From: Ashinkailepas kermadecensis | Lineage: Eukaryota; Arthropoda; Thecostraca; Neolepadidae | Length of the DNA stretch: 64,000 bases | Reading direction: 5' to 3' | Assembly: GCA_034440615.1 (NCBI GenBank) | Contig: JAOTOM010004663.1 | Location: 186,001 to 250,000, forward strand | Shown: in pieces, positions 24,411 through 36,523 of the stretch | How the letters are laid out: the number at the start of each line of letters is the position of its first letter | Position numbering within the stretch: position 1 is the first letter of the stretch | Made by a program: the position numbers and the translations under genes | Notes under the pieces: model-generated | Told to the model about the DNA's origin: nothing | Database searches by the model: none | Seen by the model: only the letters and a program-made list of their open reading frames with translations

Positions 24411-24647
24411 CAGAGACGGATCTATAAGCCTGGCTGGGGGGGGGGGGGAGAATTTCATTATGTGCTGTCAGATTTCGACAAACTAATCAGATTTAAATAG
24501 GTATTCGTTGGGTGTACTTAAAACAATATGTATCTGATGGAATATTCTTAAATTTTGAGAAGTGCCATCTTAGTGCAAAATAGCGGCAAAATCGGCCTCT
24601 TGGGAGGGGTATTTTCCCCTCTGAGCCCTCATGTGGGCCCGCCGCTG
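24411..24647. mobile_element. Non-autonomous hAT-like element, 237 bp
   Basis: Left end CAGAGACGGATC, right end (reverse complement) CAGCGGCGGGCC. It is flanked by GCGCCAGC (24403-24410) and GCGCCAGT (24648-24655), a 7/8 match for an 8-bp target duplication. A diverged copy lies at about 36177-36480. Confidence 0.65.
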
Positions 24648-24655
24648 GCGCCAGT

Positions 24656-25295
24656 GCCAACAGGGCGAACTGGCGGCGGCGGAGACTGCGAGTTCACGAA
24701 AAGGGGTCGGATCAGCTGACTCAGCTGACGGGCTTGTAACACGCAGGTGATCTGACTTGATGACGGCACGATACGAGCTGACATAGCTATCGGATGGAGG
24801 GAATGTTGTTGGCTATAATTGCGTTTAGTTCTGCTGCCACGTTCATCCGACGTGGTTGACCTAACGCATCGCTGTTGATGCCTGTCTTGACAACAGGACG
24901 AGCATGGCGAGCATTTCAGCCGGCTAAAATCATATTTTGCCAATGTTCGACTTTAACCAGTTAACATCGGTTAACGCTGGCATACATTGACATGCATTGA
25001 AAAGCACCATCCAAGTGCAGATTTATTTCAGAATACAACGGGAGTTTTATGCTGTCAAATATATCCGAGGAACATTTCATGTTTGATTGCATGCTTCCAT
25101 ATCGTACACATTAGATCGGCATAGTACATTGTATAAGACACATTTTGTCATCTTTCCCTTCTTAAACTGTAGACACATTTATGAAAGTGGAATGAATTAA
25201 ATTACTTCAGACTTGAGCAATGCGTTTTACAAACAGTTTGCCTTAATTAATCCAAGAATTTCCCATAAACCCAATCACAAGCAGTCTCCAAGTGG
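24656..25295. other. Unassigned sequence
   Basis: No gene, RNA or repeat recognised. Confidence 0.4.
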
Positions 25296-27179
25296 CGAAT
25301 CCAAGATTTGGACAAGGGGGCAGTAAGAATTTGGTGTTCCACGAACTTTGATACCCTTATCATGACATTTTTATTTACCGGATGGGGGAGGGGGCCGCTC
25401 GGAAAATATCTGGGCTATATTGCAGGTAGCACCACACCATAGTCTTAGTCACCATAGTCACCATAGTCACCAGCAGTCACACCATAGTCCATGTTATAGT
25501 CTTCGTCGGTTTTGTAACATCGAGAGTTTGCTGCACATATTTTCATCAATCCAAATCGTTTGGGCCTTAGGTTTGGGTTTGAGCTCCCTCCGTCGCCCCA
25601 AGCATAGGCGCACACAAGGGGCAAGGGGACACGTATCTTCTCATAGCATCTGAAGGGACCCATTCGACAGGGAAATAACGTTAAATTCGCCTTTCGACGA
25701 TATTCTAAGTAACGTCGTTGATGCTATCATCGTCCGATGGCCCATTTCGATTTCTTAACGAGGCCAACAATGGTCCAGGAGCTGGAGGGGTTAGTTGAAA
25801 CTAATGGGCTCCTTGAGACATGATGGGACCCCTGAACCACTTGAGAGCTGGTGGTCCTAGTAAGATGAAGGGCCCGTGGGTCTTTCAGAGGCTTGATAGG
25901 GGCCAGAATCCGATGTAAAGGGCCCCTGTGTCGATATGAGATGCCCCTGGTGGGCCGATGGCAGGGGCCTCTGGGCCGATTAAGAGGCGCCGGGTTAATG
26001 TTAATGTATCCCGGGTCGATGAAGAGGGCCCCGAGTCGATGAAAAGTGCTCACGGGCAGAGACTGAGGGCCTCCGGCCGAGCCGGAGTGAAGGGTTTCTG
26101 GGGGGACTGAGGGGTCCTGGTCGGTGGGAGGCCCCCGGGCTGACAGAGGGCCCGGCCAGTAGAAAAGTCCCCAACCCAACGGGAAAGGGCCATGAGTTCA
26201 CGAAAAGCTCACCTGAACGGACACAGAGGGCCTTACTCACCGGAAAAGGTCCCCGGCGGTCAGAGGGCCCCGAGCCGATATAAGGTCCCCGGCGGTCAGA
26301 GGGCCCGAGCCGATATGAAACGCGCCTGGACTGACGGAATAACCCAAGCCTATTTGAAGGGCCCTGGATTGACGGAGGGCGGTCGTTGAAAGGGCTCTCG
26401 GGCTCTCGGCCTGACGGAGGGCTCTCGGCCTAACGGAGAGGGCCCCGTACAGTACAGAGAGCCCATGAACCTCGGCCTGACGGAGAGGGCCCCGTACAGT
26501 ACAGAGAGCCCATGAACCGACAAAAAGGGCCCCTGACCACCAGAGACGACCCAGGGTCATTGGAAGGGTCCAAGCAGGTGTGAAGGGCTCTAGACTGAAG
26601 GAGAGGGTCCCGGCAAACGAAGAGGGTCCCTGATACAACGGCGAGGACTCGTGAGTAGTCAAGGGGTCCATATCACTCAAAGGTGGTCCGGTCTACCAGG
26701 AGCTCTTTACACATGTGTGCGCCTTCTCGGGAAAATCCTGTGCGCTCCTGGCCCAGGGACATTTCATTTCAGCTCAGGCCCTCTCCGGTCGCTAGGTACC
26801 TTCTCCGTTGCTTCAGTGACCGTCTCCGTCGGCTCAAGGGCCCTCTTCGTTGGTTCAGGTCCCTCTTTACTGGTCGGGCCCTCACCGTTGTCCCGGGGCC
26901 CTTTCAACAACCCGGGATCCCCTCCGTCGTCCTTGAGGCTCTTCACGTTGGCCCAGACCTGGGCCCTCGGTGTCTGTCTGTGGGAACTTTCCATCGGCTC
27001 GATGGCCCACTTCATCAGCCCGGGACCATCTCCAACAGCCCAGGGTCCTTTTCTTCGGCCCAGGGCCCTCATGTCGGCTCAGGGGCCCTTCAAATGTCGG
27101 GCCCTCTCCAATACCCCGAGTGCCCCCTAAAGCAAGTTTATTGTGTGCTTCGTCACGACCTATGTTGAAACAAAGCGTG
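25296..27179. mobile_element. Decayed GC-rich repeat block, possibly the left part of an old hAT-like element
   Basis: The left edge AAGTGGCGAATCCAAGATTT resembles the hAT-type termini elsewhere in the window. The interior (about 25900-27120) is a degenerate array around GGGCCC, with one clear 46-bp duplication containing CCGTACAGTACAGAGAGCCC (26440-26515). A possible matching right end, GGATCCGCC, lies at about 29695-29706, beyond a younger element at 27188-29664. Inferred, not proven. Confidence 0.4.
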
Positions 27180-27187
27180 TTCAGCGG

Positions 27188-29363
27188 CAGACTTGTGCTC
27201 GACTCGAGTTGAATCAAGAATCGACTCATGAATCAATCGTTTTTGGATGAGTCGCGTGTGTTGAATCGATTCTTTTCCCCAAAACATATTTTGAGTCACG
27301 AGTTGAATCACATCTTTCCATAAAAAAGTGAGTTGAATCACGAGTCAATCATTTGAATCACAATGAGTCATTTGAGTCTTGTGACTCAAATGCAAGTTAT
27401 GAACAAATTATATAAAGCATGCATCCTTGTAAATAGTATGCCATGACACAAAGTAAGGAGTAAAACCACAGTATAATTATTCATGCTTAGAATTACAATT
27501 GTCAACTTATCAGTTGCCAGTGAGTAAAGAATGAGGGGTACCTACTTAAGTTATTTACCAAAACCGGATAACAATAACTACAAATAAATACTAATGTTAA
27601 GCTTGGTATTCACAATCAGTATCATGCATGAGTCAATCCTAGTGCCAGGAACACAACACAGAAATGGGATGTGATTGTGAAAAAGAATATGGAACCGAAA
27701 CGGCCCTGCACTGCAACAGGCATCTGCACTGAATAAAATTGCGTTGGTTTGTGTGACAAATAAGAAACCCGTGCGTGTGACAAATAACAAACCAAAGGTA
27801 CCTTTACTAGAAGGTAGATCGAAGTTTTCCTTCAAGCCCGCATGACGTCTTTCAAAGTTTTTTTTAAATGATATTAATTTGGTTGCATACATTTCCTCAA
27901 ATCATACGCAATGTTCACATTAATTTGCTTCCTAGCAAATATATTTGTCTTCTGCTCACCCGGTGAGTTATAATTTTGTCCCATTCTTTCCAGTGAGCAT
28001 TTGTTCCGACACATTATATTCTCATGGATAGACAAGGTAGGATTTGTGCATTGTAATCCGGCATGTGGAGAGGAACATTTTGTAGTCATCCAGTATGGAG
28101 GATATTTTTCTTCAAACCTTATGCATCGTAACTCAATTTGCACCCATTTCAGTGAATTTTGAGCACTTTTACTTGATCACAGCACTTCGTTGTCAAAAGT
28201 TAATAACTTGGGAAATTCAACTTCCGGATGAAAAAACAAGAAATAATTTTCTGGAGAGGATAATGTTCGGGATCCCAAAAATCTAGGATCAGCCTATTTT
28301 CGCAAACATGTACCTACCTACCTACATGGACATATAGCAGTTGTTGAACACAGTTTTTCTTCTAGGCCAGCTAGACCCAGGGCATGATGCATTCTTCCTT
28401 GATGAATCTTGCATGGATTATTGATGATACATGCATAATTGAACATTTATGTACAACATCATTGTGATCTAGAAATGCCCTCCTGAAACTTGAAACTCGA
28501 CTGAAACTCTCCTGCCACTGGGGAGAAGAAGCTATGGCGCACTTAGCGCCCCCCCTCCCTGACTGTCCTTTCTTCCGCTCTTGAACGAGGGTGACAACTT
28601 GAACATGTAAAATGGATGGTAGAGGGAGCCTACCAATATCAGGAACAATCCCATTATTTTGGAGGCGCTTGATGGTGAGCCTGCTGGAAATTCCACATTG
28701 TTAGGCAGGACGATTATTACTGGGTCATTAGAATACCCTTTGCTGAAGCTAAAGAATAGGTGTTTCAATTAGAATACGTCAAAGTACCCTATATTGCCAT
28801 AAAATATGCAAGATAGCGTAGAGAAAGTCGGTAAAATTGCGTGTAAACCAATGGTGAAGGGAAACCTTCAAGCCCGCTACCAAACCAACTTCGTGGAGAC
28901 AACCAACCAACGCAATTTCATTCTGTGCGGATACCTATTGCAGTGCAGGACCTGGGTGCTATGTTGGAGTTAGGTGGTGTGTCAGGTATATGTGGTTTAG
29001 GTTGTGCATCATGCCTATGTGGATTGAAGTATTATGCACTCATTGCTTTGCATATGCATTGACAACCATTCATCTCGTTAATATGTTTGAGTCAATTACT
29101 TTATGCACATGGACATGCATTTATCTGTATATATCCTATATACCAACCATTACAGTGCATGACGAATGATAAATAATGTGAGGTGAAAGCAAAGTTTTAG
29201 CAAAAATAATATATTGAACAGATGTTTCGATGTTAGAGTATCCTTGTTAGTGTCTAAATAAATACTAATTCCCTTCTTTAATTAGACACAGATGAAGATG
29301 CGTTGACATCAAACTATCTGTCGAATACATTATTTTTGCGATAACTTTGTTTTCACCTCACAT

Positions 29364-29428
<65 letters not shown>

Positions 29429-29664
29429 TGTATGGGCAGTGCACATTGAATCATATGGCTTATGAGTGATACCATTGAGTCGGATCTGAATCGATTCAAA
29501 TTTCTGTTTGAGTCGTGAGTTGAATCATGCTTTGCGAGCTCTGAGTCTGAATTGAGTGGAATCAAATAATTTTGACCTGCTCTGAATCATGAGTTGAATC
29601 GGATCTCAAGATCTATGAGTCAAATGTGAGTCGACTAAAAAAAATTGAGTCGAGCACAAGTCTG
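27188..29664. mobile_element. Non-autonomous hAT-like element, 2477 bp, with subterminal repeats
   Basis: The ends are perfect 18-bp inverted repeats CAGACTTGTGCTCGACTC (27188-27205 and 29647-29664), flanked by a perfect 8-bp duplication TTCAGCGG (27180-27187, 29665-29672). Both subterminal zones are dense in GAGTTGAATCA, TGAATCA and GAGTCA words in both orientations, as seen at transposase-binding ends of hAT elements. The AT-rich interior holds an (AT)n tract (29370-29423) and only short broken frames; no transposase domain is recognised. Confidence 0.85.
29370..29423. repeat. (AT)n microsatellite
   Basis: About 27 AT dinucleotides inside the hAT-like element. Confidence 0.97.
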
Positions 29665-29706
29665 TTCAGCGGCACCCTTGGGCTCAGAAATATCCCTGGA
29701 TCCGCC

Positions 29707-30427
29707 GCATTTGCTGACTAGTGCTGCCATTTACCGAAAGGATTTTCTGTATGGAAAGTCATGATCATGGGAAGATGGCGCTGGATGCACATGGTAATTG
29801 AGAATCACATCCGATTAAGCAGCGTTTCTCGCTGCTTCCTCGCGGCCCAACATCCTTCCGTCTACCCCGCTCCAGTTTGTCTCACCGGCCATGAGCCCAA
29901 AAAGAAGCCGCACCACGGTTCCTCCAACTCCCGGCATGTGACCTTAGCATGCGCATTCAACGTGTTGACTCTCTCTCCGATGCAGTCACCGCGGGCACTC
30001 CCTATATTCTGGCCTTCGGCGTTCTCTTCAGGCTCTTAACCCTCGCCGTGCCGACCGCCAGATCCACCTTCGCCGGGTCGGGGTGGGGGGGTGGGGGTGG
30101 GGGGATCTTGAAAGACCCCCTCTAACATCCGATTTACGTATGCTAGAATGAAATGCAGCATACCGTTTGAAAGCTCTCGTCATGGAGAGCCAGAAACATA
30201 CCTTATATTTGCATTTCGACTGATATTGAGGTCGCCAGAGGTCGTATTCGGTCAATATGTGGACCCTGACTTACGTACCTGGAAATTATTATAAAAACAC
30301 ACGTGTGTTCTTTCCACATTGTTTTCCAAGAATCAACAAAGATGAATGAATTTATTTTTATCATAGTGAAAAATGTTCAAGACAGGGAAGGTCAGGTCAG
30401 GTATCCGGCTTGAAAATCAACTTCCGA
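29707..30427. other. Unassigned sequence
   Basis: Contains a G-rich run near 30078-30102. No supported gene. Confidence 0.4.
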
Positions 30428-30752
<325 letters not shown>

Positions 30753-31081
30753 GTAAAATATGAATCCATCTCACACATGAACGCACGATGACGATTTGCT
30801 GACCCTGGTCAAGCTTATTGCTGACATATGTCCACATGTTCCCAAATCAGACACAAATAGGTCCAGCTAGGCTCGGCAACTCCAACACCACCAAATTTCT
30901 GACGTAACTTCGACTGCAGTCAGAACCCGTGCCACCCCAAAGCTGTTGAGACGATGCCGTCGTAGGCTTGGGTCCACTGTTTTCATGCAACGGCCCTAGA
31001 TGCAATATCAAACGTCAAGATGTGTGTGACATTCATCACACCGCATCTACGCGTGGCGAAGCCCACGCACACGTGTCGCTG

Positions 31082-31120
31082 ATGCTGGCCGAGTCGGACG
31101 CCAGCTGGCGTTACTCGGAG
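31082..31120 (+). CDS. Possible exon end with a strong donor, unassigned
   Basis: ATGCTGGCC opens 13 codons (MLAESDASWRYSE) that end at GAG|GTAAGA. The stretch is GC-rich and codon-like, but the true 5' edge is unknown and the ATG context is poor. It could be an internal exon extending further left, or chance. Confidence 0.25.
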
Positions 31121-31644
31121 GTAAGACGTCGTCACGGCGACCCCGCCACGCGTGCCCTGCTGTATCGATACTAATTACCTGCGGTTGGCAGCCGCCGTCG
31201 GGCCGACACGGATTTACATACAGCGTTGTAGTGAGTAGATGGATGTAATTGGCAAATTGCATGGTTGTAGGGCGAATGCTTACAGGCAGGGTTGGCACGT
31301 ATCAGTGAGCTACTCTGTGCTGCCGGACGAAGGCATTGTAAACTGGGGGATATAGTGCAATGCAATTTAATTGCCTTGACTCTTCTAAGTTTTCATTAAT
31401 GATCCACTGGCATGTATAGATGTGTCTTGAGCTTTGCAGGGCAGAATAATTTCTATCCCACGCAGTACGCGGAGAGAGTAATTTTACTCCCTCCTCCCAC
31501 TCGCGAACTTTTGTATTAAACAAGATAGAGAGATAATTAAATGACATGACGTGGCGTGGCGATCCTTGAACTTTAAGAGTTACTCGAAATACTTCTTCTT
31601 TCTCTTTTGGTTGACCTTCGAGGTCAGGTCAAGAAATCAAGGTC

Positions 31645-33378
31645 GATTTCGAGTTCGAGGTCAAGAAATCCACTATCACATCGGCGGAAATTGTTGGTCT
31701 CTTCCACAAGTTCGCCGATGACAACAATCACAAATCACTCGTATTCACGGATGGGTCGAAACACGAGGCAAAGGTAGGCATCGGCATCACTGGACCAGGT
31801 CTCAGACTTTCCAAGCGTCTACCGCAGTGGTTCTCAAACTAGGGGTCGCGACCCCAGCTGGGGTCGCGGGGCCCTTCTGGTGGGGTCGCGAGCAATCATC
31901 GACTGTGAATTGACCCGACACATCTGGTCCGTTGCGCTCTGATAACGCCGCGCTGTTGTTGATACCGCATGAATTTATGGCGCTGTCGCCATAAATTCAT
32001 GCACTACCTGTAAATTTATGAGTGATGCTTCGCAAGTAACAAAATACAGAACACTATAATAAAAAATACAGAATGTGGGGTCGCGGCGCGACGCTCCGGG
32101 TACACAGGGGTCGCCACATCAAAAAGTTTGAGAACCACTGGTCTACCGGATAACTTCTCCATCTACTCCGCTGAAGCAATGGCCATTCTGGCCGCTATCA
32201 CCATTCTCATGAGGCGTAAAGCTAGAAACGTAATGATTTGCCCAGACTCCAAATCCGTCCTCCAGTCAATTAGCAACACCCACGACTGTCCACATCACTT
32301 CATTGATAGAATCCAACAACCCGTGGCCTATAACGTAAACATGAACTTTTCCTTCCTCTGGATTCCGGGCCACGCCAACATCCCAGGTAACGAAGAAGCA
32401 GACCGGCTCGCAAAGCAAACCTTAGCATTGAACACTTACCCTAGCGTGGAATATTCGGTAGACGATTGCAAAGCACTCCTACAACGCCACATTCGCCAAC
32501 ATCAACAGAACACATGGACACAACACAACTCAACACAACACAAATCTAACCACACCCACGCAATCAAACGAACAATAGGCACATGGAACACATCAGATCA
32601 ATCTCACCGACAAAATGAGGTCATCCTCACTAGACTTAGAACTGGTTGCACAAAACCAACACAGCCTCAATTAGAGGGTGACCAATATACAACACCGCAC
32701 TGCGGCACCTGCAATACCACGTTAAGCATAGGTCATATCCTGCTAGACTGTAGTAGCTTTAGCTCTCAAAGACAACCACTTAAGGCATTCTGCCAAAAAG
32801 AGGACATCACCCTATCGCTTCCATCGCTTCTCGGTGACAAACACCCAGAACTCCTTCAATTGCTATTTGAATATCTGTATGCCACAAAACTAGCAGGAGC
32901 ACTGTAGGCACCACACCACCAACACTCACATGAACTCGCAATGCATGACCGCGAAACACTCGTAGGAAACACGTAAATAGCCATCCCCGCATGGCGTCGG
33001 ACGTACATGAGCCGATTTGCTTCCCAATTATAAATAAATGGCTACCTAGCGGTGCCGTCGAAAGTAGATGAGGCGACTTGCATTATGAAAACATAAACAA
33101 AAATAAAAATAAAAATTACCATAACATAAAACGACTACCCAGAGAGAGGAGCTATCGGACGTAGATGAGCCGACTTGCCTTGCAACTCATAACGTAAACG
33201 GTTACCCAGAGGTACAGCGGACGTAGAAGAGCCGAATTGCAAAACACCGTACTAACCCAACTGAAACCCTGCATGGCATGCTTAGACTAACTGTTTGCTG
33301 TTTTGTTGGATTAGGCGCTTCGGCCTCCTCAGGCCATTTCGCGCCGTTGATATCAAATGGATAAAGAATTAAATCGCA
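31645..33378 (+). mobile_element. RNase H-bearing LINE (I/Nimb-like), 5'-truncated, interrupted by a hAT MITE
   Basis: Two pieces of one frame, about 31661-31824 and 32149-32907, encode the ORF2 C-terminus. The RNase H residues are visible: FTDGSK, the Glu of YSAEAMAI, PDSKSVLQ, and IPGNEEADRLAK. A Cys/His knuckle (CGTCNTT then HILLDC) and LPSLLGDKHP follow. The 3' UTR (32908-33378) has diverged repeats of GACGTAGATGAGCCGACTTGC and ends with a GGCGC/GCGCC stem-loop and ATAAAGAATTAAAT. Reverse transcriptase and endonuclease are absent. Removing the MITE and one target copy rejoins the frame. Confidence 0.85.
31825..32140. mobile_element. hAT MITE, 316 bp
   Basis: Perfect 16-bp terminal inverted repeats CAGTGGTTCTCAAACT, with a perfect 8-bp target duplication GTCTACCG (31817-31824 and 32141-32148). 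The GC-rich subterminal GGGGTCGCGACCCC palindrome follows the left end and a GGGGTCGC motif precedes the right. No coding capacity. It sits inside the RNase H domain of the LINE. Confidence 0.95.
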
Positions 33379-35062
33379 AAAGTTAGTTTATAAATCCTGG
33401 AACAATTTGGTTTCTCGTAGAAAATTAAAAAGTAGCGTGATAAGAAATGGGTGATCGTCCCCCAACAATGAGGGCAAGGAGAATGGAATGTTGTGTGTGT
33501 GGCAGTAATCGATAAGTTGTTTTCTAGGGCCATGGTATTGTGGGCAGTGTAGTAATATATGTGGGACTGTAATATGAGTGTTACATGATGGGCATGAAGG
33601 TCGAGGTGAAGCAGAATACATAAATTTATGTGTGAGGTAGGTATGTCCTATGCGGATGCGCGATAAGACTTTCTCTTCGTGGCGGTTGATGTGAAATGAA
33701 GGTGTCCGGATATCGACGACTGGCTTAATGTTCCGTAATTGTGTATGGTTTGTGTTTTGCGTCCAAGTTTCGTTCCATAAATACCGAATTTTCTGTCGTA
33801 TTGTTGATTTAATGGCGTCAAAATGTGGTGCGATTTCTGTGATATGTGGTATTACTAATGATTCTTTTGCGAGATGATCTGCTTCCTCGTTTCCTGGGAT
33901 GCCACAGTGACTGGGCACCCACAGGAAACGGACCTTCACGCCCATCAGATGTAGTGTTTGTAGTGATTCATAAATATAAATATGGCAATGATGGGAAAAA
34001 GAAAGTGACGAAAGAGATTGTAAAACAGATTTGGAGTCGGAACAAATGATGACGCTGCGCATGGGGTGACAGAGAAAACGGTTGCGAACATAACGGAGGG
34101 CAATGAGGATGGCATGTAATTCAGCGATTAAAATTGAAGTTCCGTTTGGCAATCGATGTTGTTTTTTTAATGTACCAGAAACTACGGCATTTCTTGTAAG
34201 GTTAGCATCTTTCGAACCGTCTGTAAAAACGAAAGGAACATGGTAATAACGAGACCGAATTTGATGACATTTTTGTTTTATATATTCCGGACAAAGCTGG
34301 GATTTTGGAGTCGTGGTAAGATAGAAAATGTGTCGTTCGGCTATCTGCCACGGTGGTGTAGTTGGTGGAGAAAGAGAAGTAATGGGTGGAATAGTGAAGT
34401 GAAGTTGTTCAGAAAATGTTTTTACCCGAGAAGCCATGGTGAGACCAGTTCGCCTTTCGGCTGGACCTAAATAATCATGATGTAAATTTGGGAGAATTCG
34501 TAATGACGAGTGTGTGGGGTGGTTTGCGTGAAATTGAATTTTGGAGACGTACCTAAGTGTTTGCTGTATTCTACGGAGAGCTAGCGGAGGAATTCCCGAT
34601 TCTGCTTGTAGAGAAATAATGGGTGAAGTGGTCATTGCACCAAGTGCGATACGGATAAATTTATTTTGAATGGTGTCTAAAATGTGTAAGGAGGATGGGC
34701 TGGCGCCAGCATAAACTACGGAGCCATATTCAATGATTGGGAGTACTAAGGATTTATATAATTGTAAAAGAGTGTGACGATCGGCTCCTAAAGGGGTTGA
34801 AGTAATGCAGCGAAATCAATTTAGGCGGCTAAAACATTTGTTCTGTATGTGTTTCATGTGTTGATGCATGGAAAGCCTACGATCAAAGGTTATACCAAGA
34901 AATTTAAATGATCGTACAAAAGGTATGTCATTTTGTCCAAGGTGAAGCTGTTTATCTGGGTTCGGGCAGGGAGTGCATTTGCTAAAAATCATTGTTGCAG
35001 ATTTGGGGGCAGAAAAATTGAATCCGTACTTCAGGGACCATTGGTGTATCCTGTTTAGAGCG
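33379..35062 (-). mobile_element. RNase H-bearing LINE (I/Nimb-like), 5'-truncated
   Basis: The frame from about 34635 down to 33388 encodes RNase H (FTDGSKD, AELHAI, CSDSKSVLQSL, IPGNEEADHLAKE) and a Cys/His knuckle (CPSCNTH, HILLHC), ending near LPSLLGDDHP. Upstream to about 35060, pieces of the reverse transcriptase C-terminus are readable (FKFLGITFDRRLS), with an in-frame stop near 34816. The endonuclease and RT palm are missing. It lies tail to tail with the neighbour on the plus strand and shares the LPSLLGD C-terminal block, so both belong to one clade. Confidence 0.85.
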
Positions 35063-35620
35063 TTTTTAGACTAACCCGCTACTGACAACTAATACGCGGC
35101 GGCCGGCGTGATAGGCGGTGTGGACAATTACCTCCTTGTTCGCACGGTAAAGATACCTCGGTGCTCTTCGATAAGAGTAGGCTAAAGCAAGGACCCTGGC
35201 AAAATCAACTTCTCGCCACTCTCAAAAGACCCCCACCCCCACCCAAACTACGAATTATTTTGTGGAGGAGTAAAGTAAAACTAAACCATTTAGACATCAG
35301 GGAGATGTCCCCAGCCCAGACCCTCGCCTTCAGCACCTAAAATACCACCCAAACTATAACGTAAAATTCCTTAACGTAAATGTCCACTTGCCTGCACCTT
35401 GATCGCAAACGCTCGCTTTATAGACAGACATGTAACGTACTCGCTTTAAAGGCGGCGCAAATGACCTTCATGGTCCGGCACGCGTAAAAAAAATAACTTC
35501 CTCCACCTCCCATGCTTAACCATATGACTGGTGCCAAAATTGTGGTGTGTTGCAGTTGCTGCAGCTCCAATTGCACAGAGTATGTACATCGAATATACCC
35601 ATCTGGTAGGTACAAGTACT
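35063..35620. other. Unassigned sequence
   Basis: No supported feature. Confidence 0.4.
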
Positions 35621-35621
35621 G

Positions 35622-35708
35622 TATATCCAGACCTGTATATCCAGACCTGTATATCCAGACCTGTATATCCAGACCTGTATATCCAGACCTGTATATCCAG
35701 ACCAGACC
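35622..35708. repeat. 14-bp tandem repeat, about 6 copies
   Basis: Unit TATATCCAGACCTG repeated almost perfectly. Confidence 0.95.
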
Positions 35709-35834
35709 TAGTATACACCTAATTCGGTTGAATATTTCGCTCTGCGGTAAGATGCCACTTAATATTATGTCATATAAATTATATTTTAGAGCCAAGCAGA
35801 CGTACGTACAAAGGTGCACTAACACGATTAAGTT

Positions 35835-36064
35835 CAGAGGCACAGCCAAGGAGGCCAGGGGTCGCCCCTCCCCATTCCCCCTTAGCAAAAAAATGTACAC
35901 TAGATAAAGCAAGCAATTTCGAGATTTTCACCACAAAAAAAACATAAATTGTCGGCGCGCCGGAAGGGCTTGCTACTTCGACACCTTTTTTTCCTTCGAC
36001 ACCTTTTTTCACCTTCGACACCGTTTTTTCGCCAGGTCCTACAAGAAAATCCTGGCTGTGCTCA
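35835..36064. mobile_element. Diverged copy of the 37945 hAT-like family
   Basis: Starts CAGAGGCACAGCCAAGG, the same left end as the element at 37945, and ends AAGAAAATCCTGGCTGTGC. A target duplication is not convincing. The copy contains a local triplication of CTTCGACACC. Confidence 0.5.
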
Positions 36065-36176
36065 TAATTACGTTTTCCACTTAGCTACTCCTTGGGTACT
36101 TCTGGTCAAGACGTACTAACCTGTGCTAGAAGCGATCCGTGCTAGGCTGAGTCTGAGGGCTATTATGCCGCGCCGA

Positions 36177-36480
36177 CAGGGGCGGAGTTAGAAGCCTGGC
36201 TTTGAGAGGGGAAATGAAAAAAAAACTCGATTTTTTCTCGATTTCGAACAACTCATCATAATTGAATAGCTAGCATTCGTCGGGTGTGCTTAGAACAATA
36301 TTTAGCGAATCAAATATTCTTAGATTACGAGAAAGTGGCAATATAGTGCAACATTTTCCCAGCCCTCCTTTTAGCAAATTTCATAACGTGGTCGATGAAT
36401 TAATAAAATGATGCTGGTGCCATATACCATCTAATAAGATATAGCCATCCAAGCCGCCCCACTTGGAATCTGCCCCGGAG
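36177..36480. mobile_element. Diverged copy of the 24411 hAT-like family
   Basis: Shares with 24411-24647 the left end CAGGGGCGGA...AAGCCTGGCT, then ATTCGT.GGGTGT.CTTA.AACAAT and AATATTCTTA in the same order. The right end has diverged and no duplication was found. Confidence 0.5.
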
Positions 36481-36523
36481 GTAAACGGACGGCGCGACCC
36501 GTGGGTGCAGTCCTGCTCTCATC

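Noticed and set aside
27874..28286. Possible THAP-like zinc finger in the 27188-29664 element
   Set aside because: HFEEKYP-like residues occur by eye, but the Cys/His spacing is not met and the frame is broken.
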